Source: Kineococcus endophyticus (GTDB taxonomy: Bacteria > Actinomycetota > Actinomycetes > Actinomycetales > Kineococcaceae). Taken from it: DNA of 64,000 nt. The notes beneath the pieces were generated by a model, which was not told where the DNA came from, made no database searches, and saw only the letters and a program-made list of their open reading frames with translations. Location: contig NZ_JBFNQN010000014.1 in the NCBI RefSeq assembly GCF_040796495.1, positions 62,001 through 126,000 of the forward strand, read 5' to 3'. The position numbers and the translations under genes are program-made. Shown here piece by piece: positions 48,544 through 58,575 of this stretch (position 1 is the stretch's first letter; the number at the start of each line of letters is the position of its first letter).

Positions 48544-50502
48544 TCAGCCGGCGTGCACCCGCGGGCGCTGCGCCGGGTCGGGGACGGCGCGGCGCACGAC
48601 CTCACGGGTCACCGGTGCGACCTCCCCGACCCCGAGGAACAGGAACCGCACGATGTTGGCCAGCGGGTTCCCCTCGGACCACTCGAACCACACGTCGGGC
48701 AGGACGCCGGTGCGGTCGCGCACCGCGAGGGCGACGGCCGCCACGGAGTTCGCCACGGCCGCACTGCGGACGGTGAGGACGCGGTGGCCGAACCGCTCCT
48801 CCCCGCACACCCGCAGCTTCGTCTCGAAGTCGGAGGCGTCCGCGACGGTGACCTCGAGGAACACGGCCGGTTCGTCGGAGGGGATGTGCTGGTCGCGGCG
48901 CTCGTCGTACCACTTCTCGGCGTACTCGGCGGCGTCCCGGGCGTCGGGTTCGTTGGCGATGATGTTCAGCGCACCGCGCGACGCGGCCTCGTCGAGGAAC
49001 CGCTGCGCCGTCTCGTCGAACTCGACGCCGTCGGCCCGCAGCTCGAACGCGCGCAGGGCGCGGGACACGAGCGAGACGGTGATGATCGCCGCGATGAAGC
49101 AGGCGGCGATCTTGACACCCTCGGGCCGTTCGACGACGTTCGCGACGGTCGTGTAGAGGAACACCACGGTCACCACCGCGAAGAACGCCCGCGCGCCCTT
49201 CTGCCCGTGGCGGTGCGCCGACAGGGTCACGGCGACGGTCGCGGACGTGATGAGGACGAGCACGCCCGTGGCGTAGGCGCCGCCCTGGGCGTCGACGTCG
49301 GCGTCGAAGATCCACGTCACGAGGAACGCGACGAGGGTGAAGAGGATCACCAGCGGCCGGACCGACCGCGCCCACTGCGGCGCCATCCCGTACCGCGGGA
49401 GGTACCGCGGCACGAGGTTCAGCAACCCGGCCATGGCGGACGCACCGGCGAACCACAGGATGGCGATGGTCGAGACGTCGTACGCGGTGCCGAAACCGTT
49501 GCCGAGGTACTCGTGCGCCAGGTACGCGAGAGCGCGCCCGTTCGCCCCGCCGCCGGGCTGGAACTCGTGGGCCGGGATGAGCACGGACGTGGCGAAGCTG
49601 GAGGCCAGCAGGAAGGCGCTCATCGTCAGGGCCGCGACCGTCAGCAGCCGGCGGGTCCCCGCGATGCGCTGCAGCAGCGCCTGTCCGCGCGAGCCGCCCT
49701 CGACCTGCGGCATGACCAGCACGCCCGTCTCGAAGCCGGACAGGCCCAGGGCGAGCTGCGGGAAGACGATGAGCGCGGCGCCGACGACCGCGAACGGGGA
49801 ACTGCCCTGCGCCAGGACCGCCTCCCACCAGCGGTGCACCGACACGGGCTGACCGATGACGTGGACGACGGCGTCGAGCACCACGACGAGGTTCAGGCCG
49901 AGGAAGACGACCACCAGGACGACCGCGACCCCGATGGCCTCGGAGAACCCGCGCAGGAAGACCGCGCCCAGCAGCGCGAGCAGGACGAGGGTCACCCCCA
50001 GCTGGTGCCCCTCGAGGAACTGCGGCACGTAGGGGTTCTCGAGGGCGTGCTTGGTCGCGTCGGCGGCCGACAGCGTCATGGTGATGAGGAAGTCGGTCGC
50101 GGCGAAGCCGAGGAGCACGAGGACGAACAGCTTGCCGCCCCACCACGGCAGCACCTTCTCCAGCATCGCGATCGAGCCCTCCCCGTGCGGGCTCTCGCGC
50201 GCGACCCGCCGGTACACCGGCAGCGCACCGAAGAGGGTCACGAGGACGAGGACGAGCGTCGCCACCGGCGAGATGACGCCGGCGGCCAGGAAGGCGATCG
50301 CCGGCTGGTAGCCGAGGGTGGAGAAGTAGTCGACCCCGGTGAGGCACACGACCTTCCACCACGGGTGCCCGGCGTGCTCGCGGTGCGGCTTGCGGTGGGG
50401 ACCGGGCTGGTGGGCCGCGCGGTCGGTGAGACCGTCGAGCAACCAGGACCGGGCGGAGTCCCGCAGGGGACGGGCGGGGGACTGCGTAGACACGACGTTC
50501 AT
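48544..50502 (-). CDS. APC superfamily permease with cytosolic C-terminal domain (candidate K+ importer)
   Basis: This 652-residue protein has about twelve membrane helices (residues about 55-480), beginning [20 protein letters not shown] soluble 150-residue C-terminal domain follows ([20 protein letters not shown]). This architecture is shared by KimA/KUP-like potassium importers and by some amino-acid permeases. It lies directly downstream of kdpE, and its promoter has two GCGTCA boxes like the kdp promoter, so potassium uptake is a reasonable inference, not proven. ATG at 50502 is chosen over 50529 by the shorter distance from the boxes and normal family start. Confidence 0.75.
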   Translation of the reverse strand: MNVVSTQSPARPLRDSARSWLLDGLTDRAAHQPGPHRKPHREHAGHPWWKVVCLTGVDYFSTLGYQPAIAFLAAGVISPVATLVLVLVTLFGALPVYRRVARESPHGEGSIAMLEKVLPWWGGKLFVLVLLGFAATDFLITMTLSAADATKHALENPYVPQFLEGHQLGVTLVLLALLGAVFLRGFSEAIGVAVVLVVVFLGLNLVVVLDAVVHVIGQPVSVHRWWEAVLAQGSSPFAVVGAALIVFPQLALGLSGFETGVLVMPQVEGGSRGQALLQRIAGTRRLLTVAALTMSAFLLASSFATSVLIPAHEFQPGGGANGRALAYLAHEYLGNGFGTAYDVSTIAILWFAGASAMAGLLNLVPRYLPRYGMAPQWARSVRPLVILFTLVAFLVTWIFDADVDAQGGAYATGVLVLITSATVAVTLSAHRHGQKGARAFFAVVTVVFLYTTVANVVERPEGVKIAACFIAAIITVSLVSRALRAFELRADGVEFDETAQRFLDEAASRGALNIIANEPDARDAAEYAEKWYDERRDQHIPSDEPAVFLEVTVADASDFETKLRVCGEERFGHRVLTVRSAAVANSVAAVALAVRDRTGVLPDVWFEWSEGNPLANIVRFLFLGVGEVAPVTREVVRRAVPDPAQRPRVHAG

Positions 50503-50562
50503 GGACGCACCGACCCGACGGCTCGGCAAGCCGATCGGCCGATCTTGACGCCTCGTTGACGC
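50503..50562 (-). promoter_or_regulatory. Permease control region with two 11-bp-spaced boxes
   Basis: Read toward the permease, GCGTCA occurs at 50562-50557 and 50551-50546, 11 bp apart, separated by ACGAG as in the kdp promoter. A 12-bp palindrome GATCGGCCGATC (50533-50544) follows. The boxes begin right after the kdpE stop codon. Confidence 0.65.
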
Positions 50563-51243
50563 TCAGAGCTCGAACCGGTACCCCATCCCGGGTTCGGTGA
50601 TGAGGTGCCTGGGCGCGGACGGCACCTCCTCCAGCTTGCGGCGCAGCTGACCGACGTAGACCCGCAGGTAGTTCGTCTCGCGGCCGTAGGCCGGGCCCCA
50701 CACCTCCTGCAGCAGCTGCGTCTGCCCCACGAGCCGCCCGGCGTTCGTCACCAGGACCTGCAGCAGGTGCCACTCGGTCGGGGTGAGCTTGACCGGTTCC
50801 CCGTCCCGCGACACCGTCCGGCGGGCCAGGTCGATGTGGAGACCGCCCGCGTCGAGCACCTCGGGTGCGGAGCTGTCGGTGCCGGCGCCCCGTCGGACCG
50901 CCGCCCGCAACCGCGCCAGCAGCACGTCCATCGCGAAGGGTTTCGTGACGTAGTCGTCGGCCCCGGCGTCGAGGGCGTCGACGGCGTCGGCCGAGGCCGT
51001 GCGGGCGGTGAGCACGATGATCGGCACCGGGCTCCAGCCGCGGATGCCGGCGATGACGTCGAGTCCGTCGAGGTCGGGCAGCCCGAGGTCGAGCAGCACG
51101 ACGTCCGGGTGGGTGGCCGCGGCGGCCTCGAGCGCGCCGGCCCCGTCCGCGGCCACCGTGACGTCCCAGCCGCGGGCGGAGAGGTTGATCGACAGCGCCC
51201 TCCGCAGACCGGGTTCGTCGTCGACCACCAGCACTCTGCTCAC
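50563..51243 (-). CDS. kdpE: KdpE response regulator (OmpR/PhoB family)
   Basis: KdpE is the DNA-binding partner of KdpD that activates kdp transcription when K+ is scarce. The 226-residue protein has a receiver domain with phospho-acceptor Asp in VVLLDLGLPDLDG (near residue 51), LTAR and YVTKPF. The C-terminal winged helix has LTPTEWHLLQVLV and ETNYLRVYVGQLRRKLE. Its GTG overlaps the kdpD stop (GTGA). Winged-helix regulators of this group bind direct repeats about 11 bp apart, matching the arrays found upstream of kdp and the permease. Confidence 0.96.
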   Translation of the reverse strand: MSRVLVVDDEPGLRRALSINLSARGWDVTVAADGAGALEAAAATHPDVVLLDLGLPDLDGLDVIAGIRGWSPVPIIVLTARTASADAVDALDAGADDYVTKPFAMDVLLARLRAAVRRGAGTDSSAPEVLDAGGLHIDLARRTVSRDGEPVKLTPTEWHLLQVLVTNAGRLVGQTQLLQEVWGPAYGRETNYLRVYVGQLRRKLEEVPSAPRHLITEPGMGYRFEL

Positions 51244-53861
51244 GCGCTCGATCCTGCCGCAGGTTCGGGGGCCAGCTCGTGCGCGTGCCCGGCCAGGGGC
51301 AGCTCGAGGACCATCGTCAGCCCGCCGCCGGGGGTGTCCTCGGCGTCGAGCCTGCCGCCGACGGCCTCGGCCAGGCCGCGGGCGACGGCCAGGCCGAGTC
51401 CCAGGCCCGCGGTCGAGCGGTCCCCGAGCCGCTGGAACGGCGTGAAGGCGCGCTCCTGCGCGGCCCCCGGCAGGCCCGGACCGTGGTCGACGACGAGGAG
51501 CCGGACGGCGCGGTGCCCGTCCTCGGTCGCCACGACCGCGTCCACCTGCACCCCCGAGCTCCCCGAGCCGGCGCCGTGCCGCACGGCGTTCTGCGCGAGG
51601 TTGGCCACGACGCGCTGCAGCAGACCGGGGTCGGTGGAGACCGGCGGCAGGTCGGCGGGGACGCGCACGTCGACGCCCGGCAGGTCGCGCACGGCGGCCG
51701 CCACGACCTCGTCGAGGTCGACGACGACCAGGTGGGGTTCGACGACCCCGCTGCGCACGCGCGTGAGGTCGAGCAGGTCGTCGATGAGGGCCTGGAGGCG
51801 GTCCGCGGAGTGGGCGACCTCGTCGAGTAGCTCGGTCCGGACCTCCTCGGGCAGCTCGATGTCCGTGGCGCGCAGGCTGTCGAGCGACGCCTTCAACGTG
51901 GCCAGCGGAGTGCGCAGGTCGTGCGAGACGGCCGTCAGCAGGGCTCCGCGGACGGCGTCGCCCTCCTCCAGCCGCCGTACCTGGGCCGCCTCGGCGCGCA
52001 GCCGCTGACGCTGGCGCACCGCGGCGATCTGCGCGGCGAAGACCTCCAGGACGCGGCGGTCACCGGCGACGAGGAGGCGCCCGCGCAGCACGAGGCAGGT
52101 GAGGTCGTCGACGACGACCTCGGCGTCCGCGTCGGCCGGCTGGGTGCAGACCGGGTCCCCCGTCGCCGCGGCCACGGTCCACGGCGAACGCACGTCGGTG
52201 CGTTCGAGCAGCGTCACGGAGTCGACGGCGAACGTCTCCCGGGTGTGTCGCAGAGCCTCGCTCAGCGGGTCGGTCGCCAGCAGGGCCGTGCGGGTCAGGA
52301 CGGACAGGGCCTCGGACTCCGCACGGGAGCGCTGGGCCTCCCGCGTGCGGCGCGCCGAGGTGTCGACGAGGGACGACACGGCGAACGCCACGAGCAGGAA
52401 GACGACGAGGGCGACCGCGTTCGCGGGCTGGGCGATCGTGAACTGGTGCACCGGCTCCGTGAAGAACCAGTTCACGGCCAGCCCCGCGGCCAGGGCCGCG
52501 GCCAGCGCGGGCAGGACACCGCCGGCCAGGGCGGCCGCCACCACGACGACGAGGAAGATCATCAGGTCGGTCGAGAGGTCCTGGCGCGGGAACAGCAGCA
52601 GCCCGCCGGTGACGGCGAGCGGACCCAGCAGGGCGACGACCCAGCCGAGGATCCGGCGCTCCCCCGACAGGGCCGCGCGGGCGGGCCGGGGCAGGCCGAA
52701 CGGCTTGGCCTGCTCCTCGTGCGTCACGACCAGGACGTCGATGGCCCCGGAACCGCGCACCACGGCGTCGCCCACGCTGCGGCGCACGAGGGAGGACAAC
52801 GGCCGGTGCCGACTGGCCCCCACGACGATCTGCGAGGCGTTGACCCCGCGGGCGAACTCCAGCAGCGAGGTGGCCACGTCCTCCCCCACGACCTGGTGGT
52901 AGGTGCCGCCGAGGGCCTCGACGAGCGCGCGCTGCTCGGCCAGCCGCGCCGGGGAGCTGCGGACCAGGCCGTCGCCCCGGGCCACGTGGACGGCGTGCAG
53001 TTCCCCGCCCGCGCCGCGACCGGCCAGCCGTGCAGCGCGCCGCACGAGGGTGGCGCCCTCCGGTCCGCCGGTGAGGGCGACGACGACGCGTTCGCGGGCC
53101 GGCCAGGTGGCCTCGATGCCCTGCTGGGCGCGGTAGCGCTCGAGGCCCTCGTCGACGCGGTCGGCCAGCCACAGCAGCGCCAGCTCGCGCAGCGCCGTCA
53201 GGTTCCCCGTGCGGAAGTAGTTCGACAGCGCCGCGTCGACGCGGTCCGCGGCGTAGACGTTGCCGTGGGAGAGCCTGCGCTGCAGCGCCTCCGGGGTCAT
53301 GTCGACGAGCTGGACCTGGTCGGCGGCGCGCAGCACGGCGTCCGGGATCGTCTCGCGCTGCTCGATGCCGGTGATGTGCTCGACGACGTCGTTGAGGGAC
53401 TCGAGGTGCTGGATGTTCACCGTGGACACGACGTCGATGCCGGCGGCGAGGATCTGCTCGACGTCCTGCCAACGCTTGGCGTTGCCCCCCTCCTCCACGA
53501 CGCCGGGGGCGTTCGTGTGCGCGAGTTCGTCGACGACGACGACCTCGGGGCGGCGGCGCAGGACGGCGTCGACGTCGAGTTCGGAGACGTCGAGTCCCCG
53601 GTGCCCGACCGTCCGGCGCGGCAGCACCTCCAGCCCGTCGAGCAGGGCCTCGGTGCGTTCCCGGCGGTGGCACTCCACGAGCCCCACCACCACGTCCGTG
53701 CCCCGGTCCCGGCGCCGGTGCGCCTCGTCGAGGGCGGCGAAGGTCTTGCCGACGCCGGGGGCGGCGCCGAGGAACACCCGGAGCCGCCCCCGGCGGACGA
53801 ACTCGCTCCGCGGGGTGCGGGTCGGCCTGCTGTCGGGGTCCACCTCAGCAGTGTGCGACAT
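51240..53861 (-). CDS. kdpD: KdpD osmosensitive K+ sensor histidine kinase
   Basis: KdpD senses low K+ and turgor and phosphorylates KdpE. The 873-residue protein has the N-terminal KdpD domain with Walker A FLGAAPGVGKT (near residue 35) and VVVDELAHTNAPG. A universal-stress-like domain (about 245-370), four membrane helices (about 395-500), a GAF-like part, the H-box AVSHDLRTPLATL, NLAQNAVRHG and a C-terminal ATPase domain follow. It starts 12 bp after the kdpC stop. Placement inside the operon implies autoregulation. Confidence 0.96.
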   Translation of the reverse strand: MSHTAEVDPDSRPTRTPRSEFVRRGRLRVFLGAAPGVGKTFAALDEAHRRRDRGTDVVVGLVECHRRERTEALLDGLEVLPRRTVGHRGLDVSELDVDAVLRRRPEVVVVDELAHTNAPGVVEEGGNAKRWQDVEQILAAGIDVVSTVNIQHLESLNDVVEHITGIEQRETIPDAVLRAADQVQLVDMTPEALQRRLSHGNVYAADRVDAALSNYFRTGNLTALRELALLWLADRVDEGLERYRAQQGIEATWPARERVVVALTGGPEGATLVRRAARLAGRGAGGELHAVHVARGDGLVRSSPARLAEQRALVEALGGTYHQVVGEDVATSLLEFARGVNASQIVVGASRHRPLSSLVRRSVGDAVVRGSGAIDVLVVTHEEQAKPFGLPRPARAALSGERRILGWVVALLGPLAVTGGLLLFPRQDLSTDLMIFLVVVVAAALAGGVLPALAAALAAGLAVNWFFTEPVHQFTIAQPANAVALVVFLLVAFAVSSLVDTSARRTREAQRSRAESEALSVLTRTALLATDPLSEALRHTRETFAVDSVTLLERTDVRSPWTVAAATGDPVCTQPADADAEVVVDDLTCLVLRGRLLVAGDRRVLEVFAAQIAAVRQRQRLRAEAAQVRRLEEGDAVRGALLTAVSHDLRTPLATLKASLDSLRATDIELPEEVRTELLDEVAHSADRLQALIDDLLDLTRVRSGVVEPHLVVVDLDEVVAAAVRDLPGVDVRVPADLPPVSTDPGLLQRVVANLAQNAVRHGAGSGSSGVQVDAVVATEDGHRAVRLLVVDHGPGLPGAAQERAFTPFQRLGDRSTAGLGLGLAVARGLAEAVGGRLDAEDTPGGGLTMVLELPLAGHAHELAPEPAAGSSA

Positions 53862-53873
53862 CGGGGCGGCCGC

Positions 53874-54467
53874 TCAGGGGGCGAGCTGCTGCAGCGCGAG
53901 GTTGAGCTGCAGGACGTTGACGACCGGCTCCCCGAGGAAGCCGAGCTGACGGCCCTCGGTGTGCGCCGCGACGAGCGAGGCCACCTGCTGCTCGCTCAGC
54001 CCGCGGGCCGCGGCGACCCGGGCGACCTGCTGCCGGGCGTACTCCGGGGAGATGTCCGGGTCCAGGCCGGACCCCGACGCCGTGAGGGCGTCGGGCGCGA
54101 CGTCGGCCGGGGCGGTGCCGTCGGCGGCGGCGAGGGTCGCCCGACGCTCCTCGACGGCCTTGAGCAGGTCGGAGTTCTCCGGGCCGAGGTTCGAGGCGCC
54201 GCTGGAGGTCGGGTCGTAGCCGTCCTTCCCGGCCGCCGAGGGGCGCGGCCAGAACCACTCGTTCCCCGTGAACTGCTGGCCGATGATCGCCGAGCCGACC
54301 GGTGTGCCGGCGCTGGTGACGATCTGCCCGTCCGCCCGCCCCGGGGTGAGCCGGCCGATCCCGAACACGAGCAGCGGGTAGAGCAACCCCAGCACGACGG
54401 TGGCGGCGAGGAGCAGGCCGAGGCCGGTGCGGGCCTGGCGGAACAGGTTCGTGAAGGTGAGGGACAT
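53874..54467 (-). CDS. kdpC: K+-transporting ATPase KdpC subunit
   Basis: KdpC is a single-span accessory subunit that stabilises the KdpFABC complex and aids ATP binding. The 197-residue protein has one membrane helix near residues 13-38 (LLLAATVVLGLLYPLLVFGI). The conserved periplasmic motifs are IIGQQFTGNEWFWPRPSA, SGASNLGPEN, and the closing LGFLGEPVVNVLQLNLAL. It lies 5 bp after the kdpB stop. Confidence 0.96.
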   Translation of the reverse strand: MSLTFTNLFRQARTGLGLLLAATVVLGLLYPLLVFGIGRLTPGRADGQIVTSAGTPVGSAIIGQQFTGNEWFWPRPSAAGKDGYDPTSSGASNLGPENSDLLKAVEERRATLAAADGTAPADVAPDALTASGSGLDPDISPEYARQQVARVAAARGLSEQQVASLVAAHTEGRQLGFLGEPVVNVLQLNLALQQLAP

Positions 54468-54472
54468 CCGTC

Positions 54473-56596
54473 TCAGCCGATTCCGGGGATCTGGGAGATG
54501 AGCAGGTCGAGGAGCTTGATGCCCACGAACGGCACCACCACCCCGCCGAGGCCGTACACGAACAGGTTGCGGCGCAGCAGGGCGGCGGCGCTGGAGGGCC
54601 GGTAGCGGACACCGCGCAGGGCCAGCGGGATGAGCGCCACGATGACGAGCGCGTTGAACACGACCGCGGAGACGATGGCCGACTCCGGGGTCGCCAGACG
54701 CATGACGTTCAGCACGTCGAGCTGCGGGAACGTCGTGACGAACATCGCCGGGATGATGGCGAAGTACTTGGCGATGTCGTTGGCGATGGAGAACGTCGTC
54801 AGCGCGCCGCGGGTGATGAGGAGCTGCTTGCCGATCTCGACGATCTCGATGAGCTTGGTCGGGTTGGAGTCCAGGTCGACCATGTTCCCGGCCTCCTTGG
54901 CCGCGGTCGTCCCGGTGTTCATGGCGACCCCGACGTCGGCCTGGGCGAGGGCGGGGGCGTCGTTCGTGCCGTCGCCCATCATCGCCACGAGGCGACCGCC
55001 GGACTGCTCGCGGCGGATGAGCTCGAGCTTGTCCTCCGGCGTGGCCTCGGCGAGGACGTCGTCCACGCCTGCCTCGACGGCGATGGCCCGCGCGGTCCGC
55101 TCGTTGTCACCCGTCACCATGACGGTGCGGATCCCCATGGCGCGCAACTGCTCGAAGCGTTCGCGCATGCCCTCCTTGACGACGTCCTTGAGGTGGATGA
55201 CCCCCAGGACGCGGGCGCTGTCCCGCCCGTCCGTGACGACGTTCTCCGCCACGACGAGCGGGGTGCCGCCGGCGGTGGAGATGTCCTCGACGACCTGCCC
55301 GACCTCGGCCGGGACGTCCCCGCCGAGGGTGCGGACCCAGTGCGTGGCGGCGGCCGCGGCGCCCTTGCGGATCTGGCGCGCTCCCGTCTCCGTGGCGATG
55401 TCGACCCCCGACATGCGCGTCTGGGCGGTGAACGGCACGAACTCGGCACCGGGCAGTTCGCCCTCGGACCGGGCGCGCAGCCCGAACTGCTCCTTGACGA
55501 GGACGACGACGGAGCGGCCCTCGGGGGTGGCGTCGGCCAGACTGGACAGCTGGGCGGCGTCGGCCAGGACCGCCAGGGTCACCCCCGGCGCCGCGACCAG
55601 TTCGTGCGCCTGCCGGTTCCCCAGGGTGATGGTCCCGGTCTTGTCGAGCAGCAGCGTCCCGACGTCCCCGGCCGCCTCGACCGCGCGGCCCGACATGGCC
55701 AGCACGTTGCGCTGCACGAGGCGGTCCATGCCGGCGATGCCGATGGCCGACAGCAGGGCCCCGATCGTCGTCGGGATGAGGCAGACGAGCAGGGCCACGA
55801 GCACGACGGTGCTCTGCGGCTTCCCCGAGTAGACCGCCATGGGCTGCAGGGTGACGACGGCCAGCAGGAACACCAGGGTGAGGCTGGCCAGCAGGATGTT
55901 CAGCGCGATCTCGTTGGGCGTGCGCTGGCGGGCCGACCCCTCGACGAGGGCGATCATCCGGTCGACGAAGCTCTCCCCCGGCTTGGCGGAGACGCGCACG
56001 ACGATGCGGTCGGACAGCACCGTGGTGCCACCCGTGACGGCGCTGCGGTCGCCGCCGGACTCGCGGATGACGGGGGCGGACTCCCCCGTGATGGCGGACT
56101 CGTCGACGCTGGCGACGCCCTCGACGACGTCGCCGTCACCGGGGACGGTCTCGCCGGCCTCGACGACGACGAGGTCACCGACGCGCAACTGGCTGGAGGA
56201 GATCCGTTCCTCCTCCCGTCCGTCGACGAGGCGCCGCGCGACCGTCTCGCTGCTCACCTTGCGCAGCGACGCGGCCTGCGCCCGGCCACGCCCCTCGGCC
56301 ACGGCTTCGGCGAGGTTGGCGAACAGGACCGTGATCCACAGCCACGCGACGATGACCCACGAGAACACCGACGGGTCCGACACCGCCAGGACCGTGGTCA
56401 GGACCGCGCCGACGGCGACGACGAACATGACGGGCGTCTTGACGAGGTGGCGCGGGTCGAGCTTGCGGAACGCGTCCGGCAGCGACTGCACGAGCTGCGC
56501 GGGGCTGAAGGCGCCGCTGGAGACGCGGTGCGGGGCGGCCGGTTCGGGCTCCGGCGCACCGGGGGCAGGGGTGGGGGTGCTGGTGACGGTGCTCAC
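54473..56596 (-). CDS. kdpB: K+-transporting ATPase KdpB (P-type ATPase)
   Basis: KdpB is the ATP-hydrolysing P-type subunit that drives K+ uptake through KdpA. The 707-residue protein has the actuator TGES in [13 protein letters not shown], the phosphorylation site [13 protein letters not shown] (Asp near residue 308), the hinge [17 protein letters not shown], and seven membrane helices in the KdpB layout. Its GTG overlaps the kdpA stop by four bases. Confidence 0.97.
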   Translation of the reverse strand: MSTVTSTPTPAPGAPEPEPAAPHRVSSGAFSPAQLVQSLPDAFRKLDPRHLVKTPVMFVVAVGAVLTTVLAVSDPSVFSWVIVAWLWITVLFANLAEAVAEGRGRAQAASLRKVSSETVARRLVDGREEERISSSQLRVGDLVVVEAGETVPGDGDVVEGVASVDESAITGESAPVIRESGGDRSAVTGGTTVLSDRIVVRVSAKPGESFVDRMIALVEGSARQRTPNEIALNILLASLTLVFLLAVVTLQPMAVYSGKPQSTVVLVALLVCLIPTTIGALLSAIGIAGMDRLVQRNVLAMSGRAVEAAGDVGTLLLDKTGTITLGNRQAHELVAAPGVTLAVLADAAQLSSLADATPEGRSVVVLVKEQFGLRARSEGELPGAEFVPFTAQTRMSGVDIATETGARQIRKGAAAAATHWVRTLGGDVPAEVGQVVEDISTAGGTPLVVAENVVTDGRDSARVLGVIHLKDVVKEGMRERFEQLRAMGIRTVMVTGDNERTARAIAVEAGVDDVLAEATPEDKLELIRREQSGGRLVAMMGDGTNDAPALAQADVGVAMNTGTTAAKEAGNMVDLDSNPTKLIEIVEIGKQLLITRGALTTFSIANDIAKYFAIIPAMFVTTFPQLDVLNVMRLATPESAIVSAVVFNALVIVALIPLALRGVRYRPSSAAALLRRNLFVYGLGGVVVPFVGIKLLDLLISQIPGIG

Positions 56597-58266
56597 GACT
56601 GGACTCCAGTGAGGGCCTCGGCGATGGGGCCGAGGGCCAGGGCGGGGAAGAACGTCAGGGCGGTGACCACGACGACGACGGCGAGGTGCATGCCGGCGAA
56701 GGTCGGGGTGCGGGTGGGCAGCGTGCCGGCCGTCGCGGCCGCGGGCTTCTGCACCGCGAAGGCCCCCGCGAGCGCCAGGACGAACAGCATGGGCAGGAAC
56801 CGGCCGAGGTAGATCGCCAGTCCCAGCGCGATGTTGTAGAACGGCGTGTTCGCCGACAGCCCGGCGAAGGCCGACCCGTTGTTGTTCGCCGCCGAGGCGA
56901 AGGCGTAGAGCATCTCGGTCAGCCCGTGCGGGCCGCTGTTGAGCAGCGCCGAGCGCGTGTCCGGGCTCGAGAGGGCGATCGCCGCACCGACGAGCAGGAC
57001 GCCGGGGGTGACGAGGATGTAGAGCGCGGCGTAGGTGATCTCGCGCTGGCGGATCCCCTTGCCCAGGTACTCGGGGGTGCGCCCCACCATGAGCCCGGCG
57101 ACGAACACCGTGATGATCGCCAGGACGAGCATCCCGTAGAGGCCGGAACCGACCCCGCCGGGCGTGACCTCACCCATCATCATGTTGAGCATCACCATGC
57201 CCCCGCCGAGGGCGGTGTAGCTGTCGTGGAACGAGTTCACCGCCCCGGTCGACGTGGACGTCGTCGCGGTCGCGAACAGCGCGGACGCCCACTCCCCGAA
57301 CCGGCTCTCCTTGCCCTCCAGGGCCGCGCCCACCGCCTGCGGGACGGTGCCGAGCGCGTGCGTCTCGGCCCAGGTCGTCACGGCCAGCGAGACGCCGAAG
57401 ACGGCGCCCATGACCGACAGGACCGCCAGGCCCTGCTTCCGGTCGCCGACCATCGTGCCGAACGTGCGCGGCAGGGAGAACGGGATGACGAGGATCAGGA
57501 AGACCTCGAACAGGTTGCTGAACGCGTTCGGGTTCTCGAACGGGTGCGCGGAGTTCGCGTTGAAGAACCCGCCCCCGTTCGTGCCGAGTTCCTTGATGAC
57601 CTCTTGCGAGGCGATCGGGCCCCCGACGATGGTCTGCGAGCCACCGGCCAGCGTGGTGTAGGTGGTGTCACCCGCGAAGTTCTGCACGACCCCCGTGAGC
57701 AGCAGGACGACGGCCCCGACGATCGACAGGGGCAGCAGGATGCGCAGCGTCCCCCGGGTGAGGTCGACCCAGAAGTTGCCGATCGTCCCCGAACCGCGCG
57801 AGACCAGGCCGCGGACGAGCGCCACCGCGACCGCGAGCCCGACCGCCGCCGACAGGAAGTTCTGGACCGTCAGCCCCGCCATCTGGGCGAGGTGCCCGAG
57901 GGCCGCCTCGCCGGAGTACGACTGCCAGTTCGTGTTGCCCACGAACGACACGGCCGTGTTCCACGCCTGCGTCGCCTCCATCCGGGGCCGGCCCAGGGAC
58001 AGCGGCAGGACGTTCTGGACGCGCAGCAACGCGTAGAGGAAGAGGATCGAGACGGTCGAGAACGCCAGGACGGACAGGGCGTAGGTCGGCCAGCGGGTGT
58101 CGGCGTCGCCGTCGACGCGCAGGATCCGGTAGAACCCGCGCTCGACGCGCAGGTGCCGCGTGCTCGTGAACGTGCGGGCCATGAAGTCGCCGAGCGGGAC
58201 GTGCACCGCGGCGAGCAGGACGATGAGCAGGCCGATCTGGAGCAGGCCGGCCGTGGTGTCGGTCAT
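56593..58266 (-). CDS. kdpA: K+-transporting ATPase KdpA (channel-like subunit)
   Basis: KdpA is the K+-selective, channel-derived subunit of KdpFABC. The 557-residue protein has about ten helices and four pore loops with filter-type glycines: [44 protein letters not shown] and [13 protein letters not shown] at 58266 has GGAGAA at proper spacing and lies 14 bp after kdpF. Confidence 0.97.
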   Translation of the reverse strand: MTDTTAGLLQIGLLIVLLAAVHVPLGDFMARTFTSTRHLRVERGFYRILRVDGDADTRWPTYALSVLAFSTVSILFLYALLRVQNVLPLSLGRPRMEATQAWNTAVSFVGNTNWQSYSGEAALGHLAQMAGLTVQNFLSAAVGLAVAVALVRGLVSRGSGTIGNFWVDLTRGTLRILLPLSIVGAVVLLLTGVVQNFAGDTTYTTLAGGSQTIVGGPIASQEVIKELGTNGGGFFNANSAHPFENPNAFSNLFEVFLILVIPFSLPRTFGTMVGDRKQGLAVLSVMGAVFGVSLAVTTWAETHALGTVPQAVGAALEGKESRFGEWASALFATATTSTSTGAVNSFHDSYTALGGGMVMLNMMMGEVTPGGVGSGLYGMLVLAIITVFVAGLMVGRTPEYLGKGIRQREITYAALYILVTPGVLLVGAAIALSSPDTRSALLNSGPHGLTEMLYAFASAANNNGSAFAGLSANTPFYNIALGLAIYLGRFLPMLFVLALAGAFAVQKPAAATAGTLPTRTPTFAGMHLAVVVVVTALTFFPALALGPIAEALTGVQS

Positions 58267-58280
58267 CTGTGGGTTCTCCG

Positions 58281-58370
58281 TCAGAACTTCTCGGGGCGCA
58301 GCAGCGCGTACAGCAGGTAGCCGGCGATCACGACGGCGAGCACGAGGCCCACCGCCGCCGATGCGGTCAC
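58281..58370 (-). CDS. kdpF: K+-transporting ATPase KdpF small subunit
   Basis: This 29-residue single-helix peptide ([18 protein letters not shown] followed by [10 protein letters not shown]) stabilises the Kdp complex in the membrane. The ending [10 protein letters not shown] is the family hallmark. Its GTG overlaps the stop codon of an even smaller upstream ORF (GTGA), so its translation is probably coupled to that ORF. Confidence 0.93.
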   Translation of the reverse strand: MTASAAVGLVLAVVIAGYLLYALLRPEKF

Positions 58371-58450
58371 CGGCGCTCCAGCGAGCGCACCAGCAGGGCG
58401 CAGACCGCGGCGAGGGCGAGGGTCAGGGCGACGAACCCGACGTCGAGCAC
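58367..58450 (-). CDS. 27-residue membrane microprotein, first gene of the kdp operon
   Basis: The ORF encodes [20 protein letters not shown] followed by VRSLERR: a short polar start, one hydrophobic helix of about 18 residues, and a basic cytoplasmic tail. GGAG lies seven bases before the GTG. Its stop overlaps the kdpF start by three bases, so it is translationally coupled to kdpF. It has the size of KdpF but not its LRPEKF ending, so it is a separate peptide, possibly an extra Kdp subunit or a leader controlling kdpF. No known family was recognised. Confidence 0.65.
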   Translation of the reverse strand: MLDVGFVALTLALAAVCALLVRSLERR

Positions 58451-58575
58451 GGGAACTCCAGGGTGAGGGCGGGACGAACCCCACCACCACAGCACCGCGG
58501 GCATCCTCCACCGCCCGTCCTGACGCGTCCTTGACGCCGACCGGCGTCCTCGTTGACGCCTTCCTGACGGGTGGC
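58451..58575 (-). promoter_or_regulatory. kdp operon control region with five in-phase 11-bp boxes
   Basis: Read toward kdp, the units at 58570-58565 (CCGTCA), 58559-58554, 58537-58532 and 58526-58521 (all GCGTCA) lie on an exact 11-bp grid, with a degenerate member at 58548-58543. This is the expected layout for cooperative binding by KdpE dimers. The -10 and -35 elements are not certain; the last box is about 70 bp before the first start codon. Confidence 0.7.
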
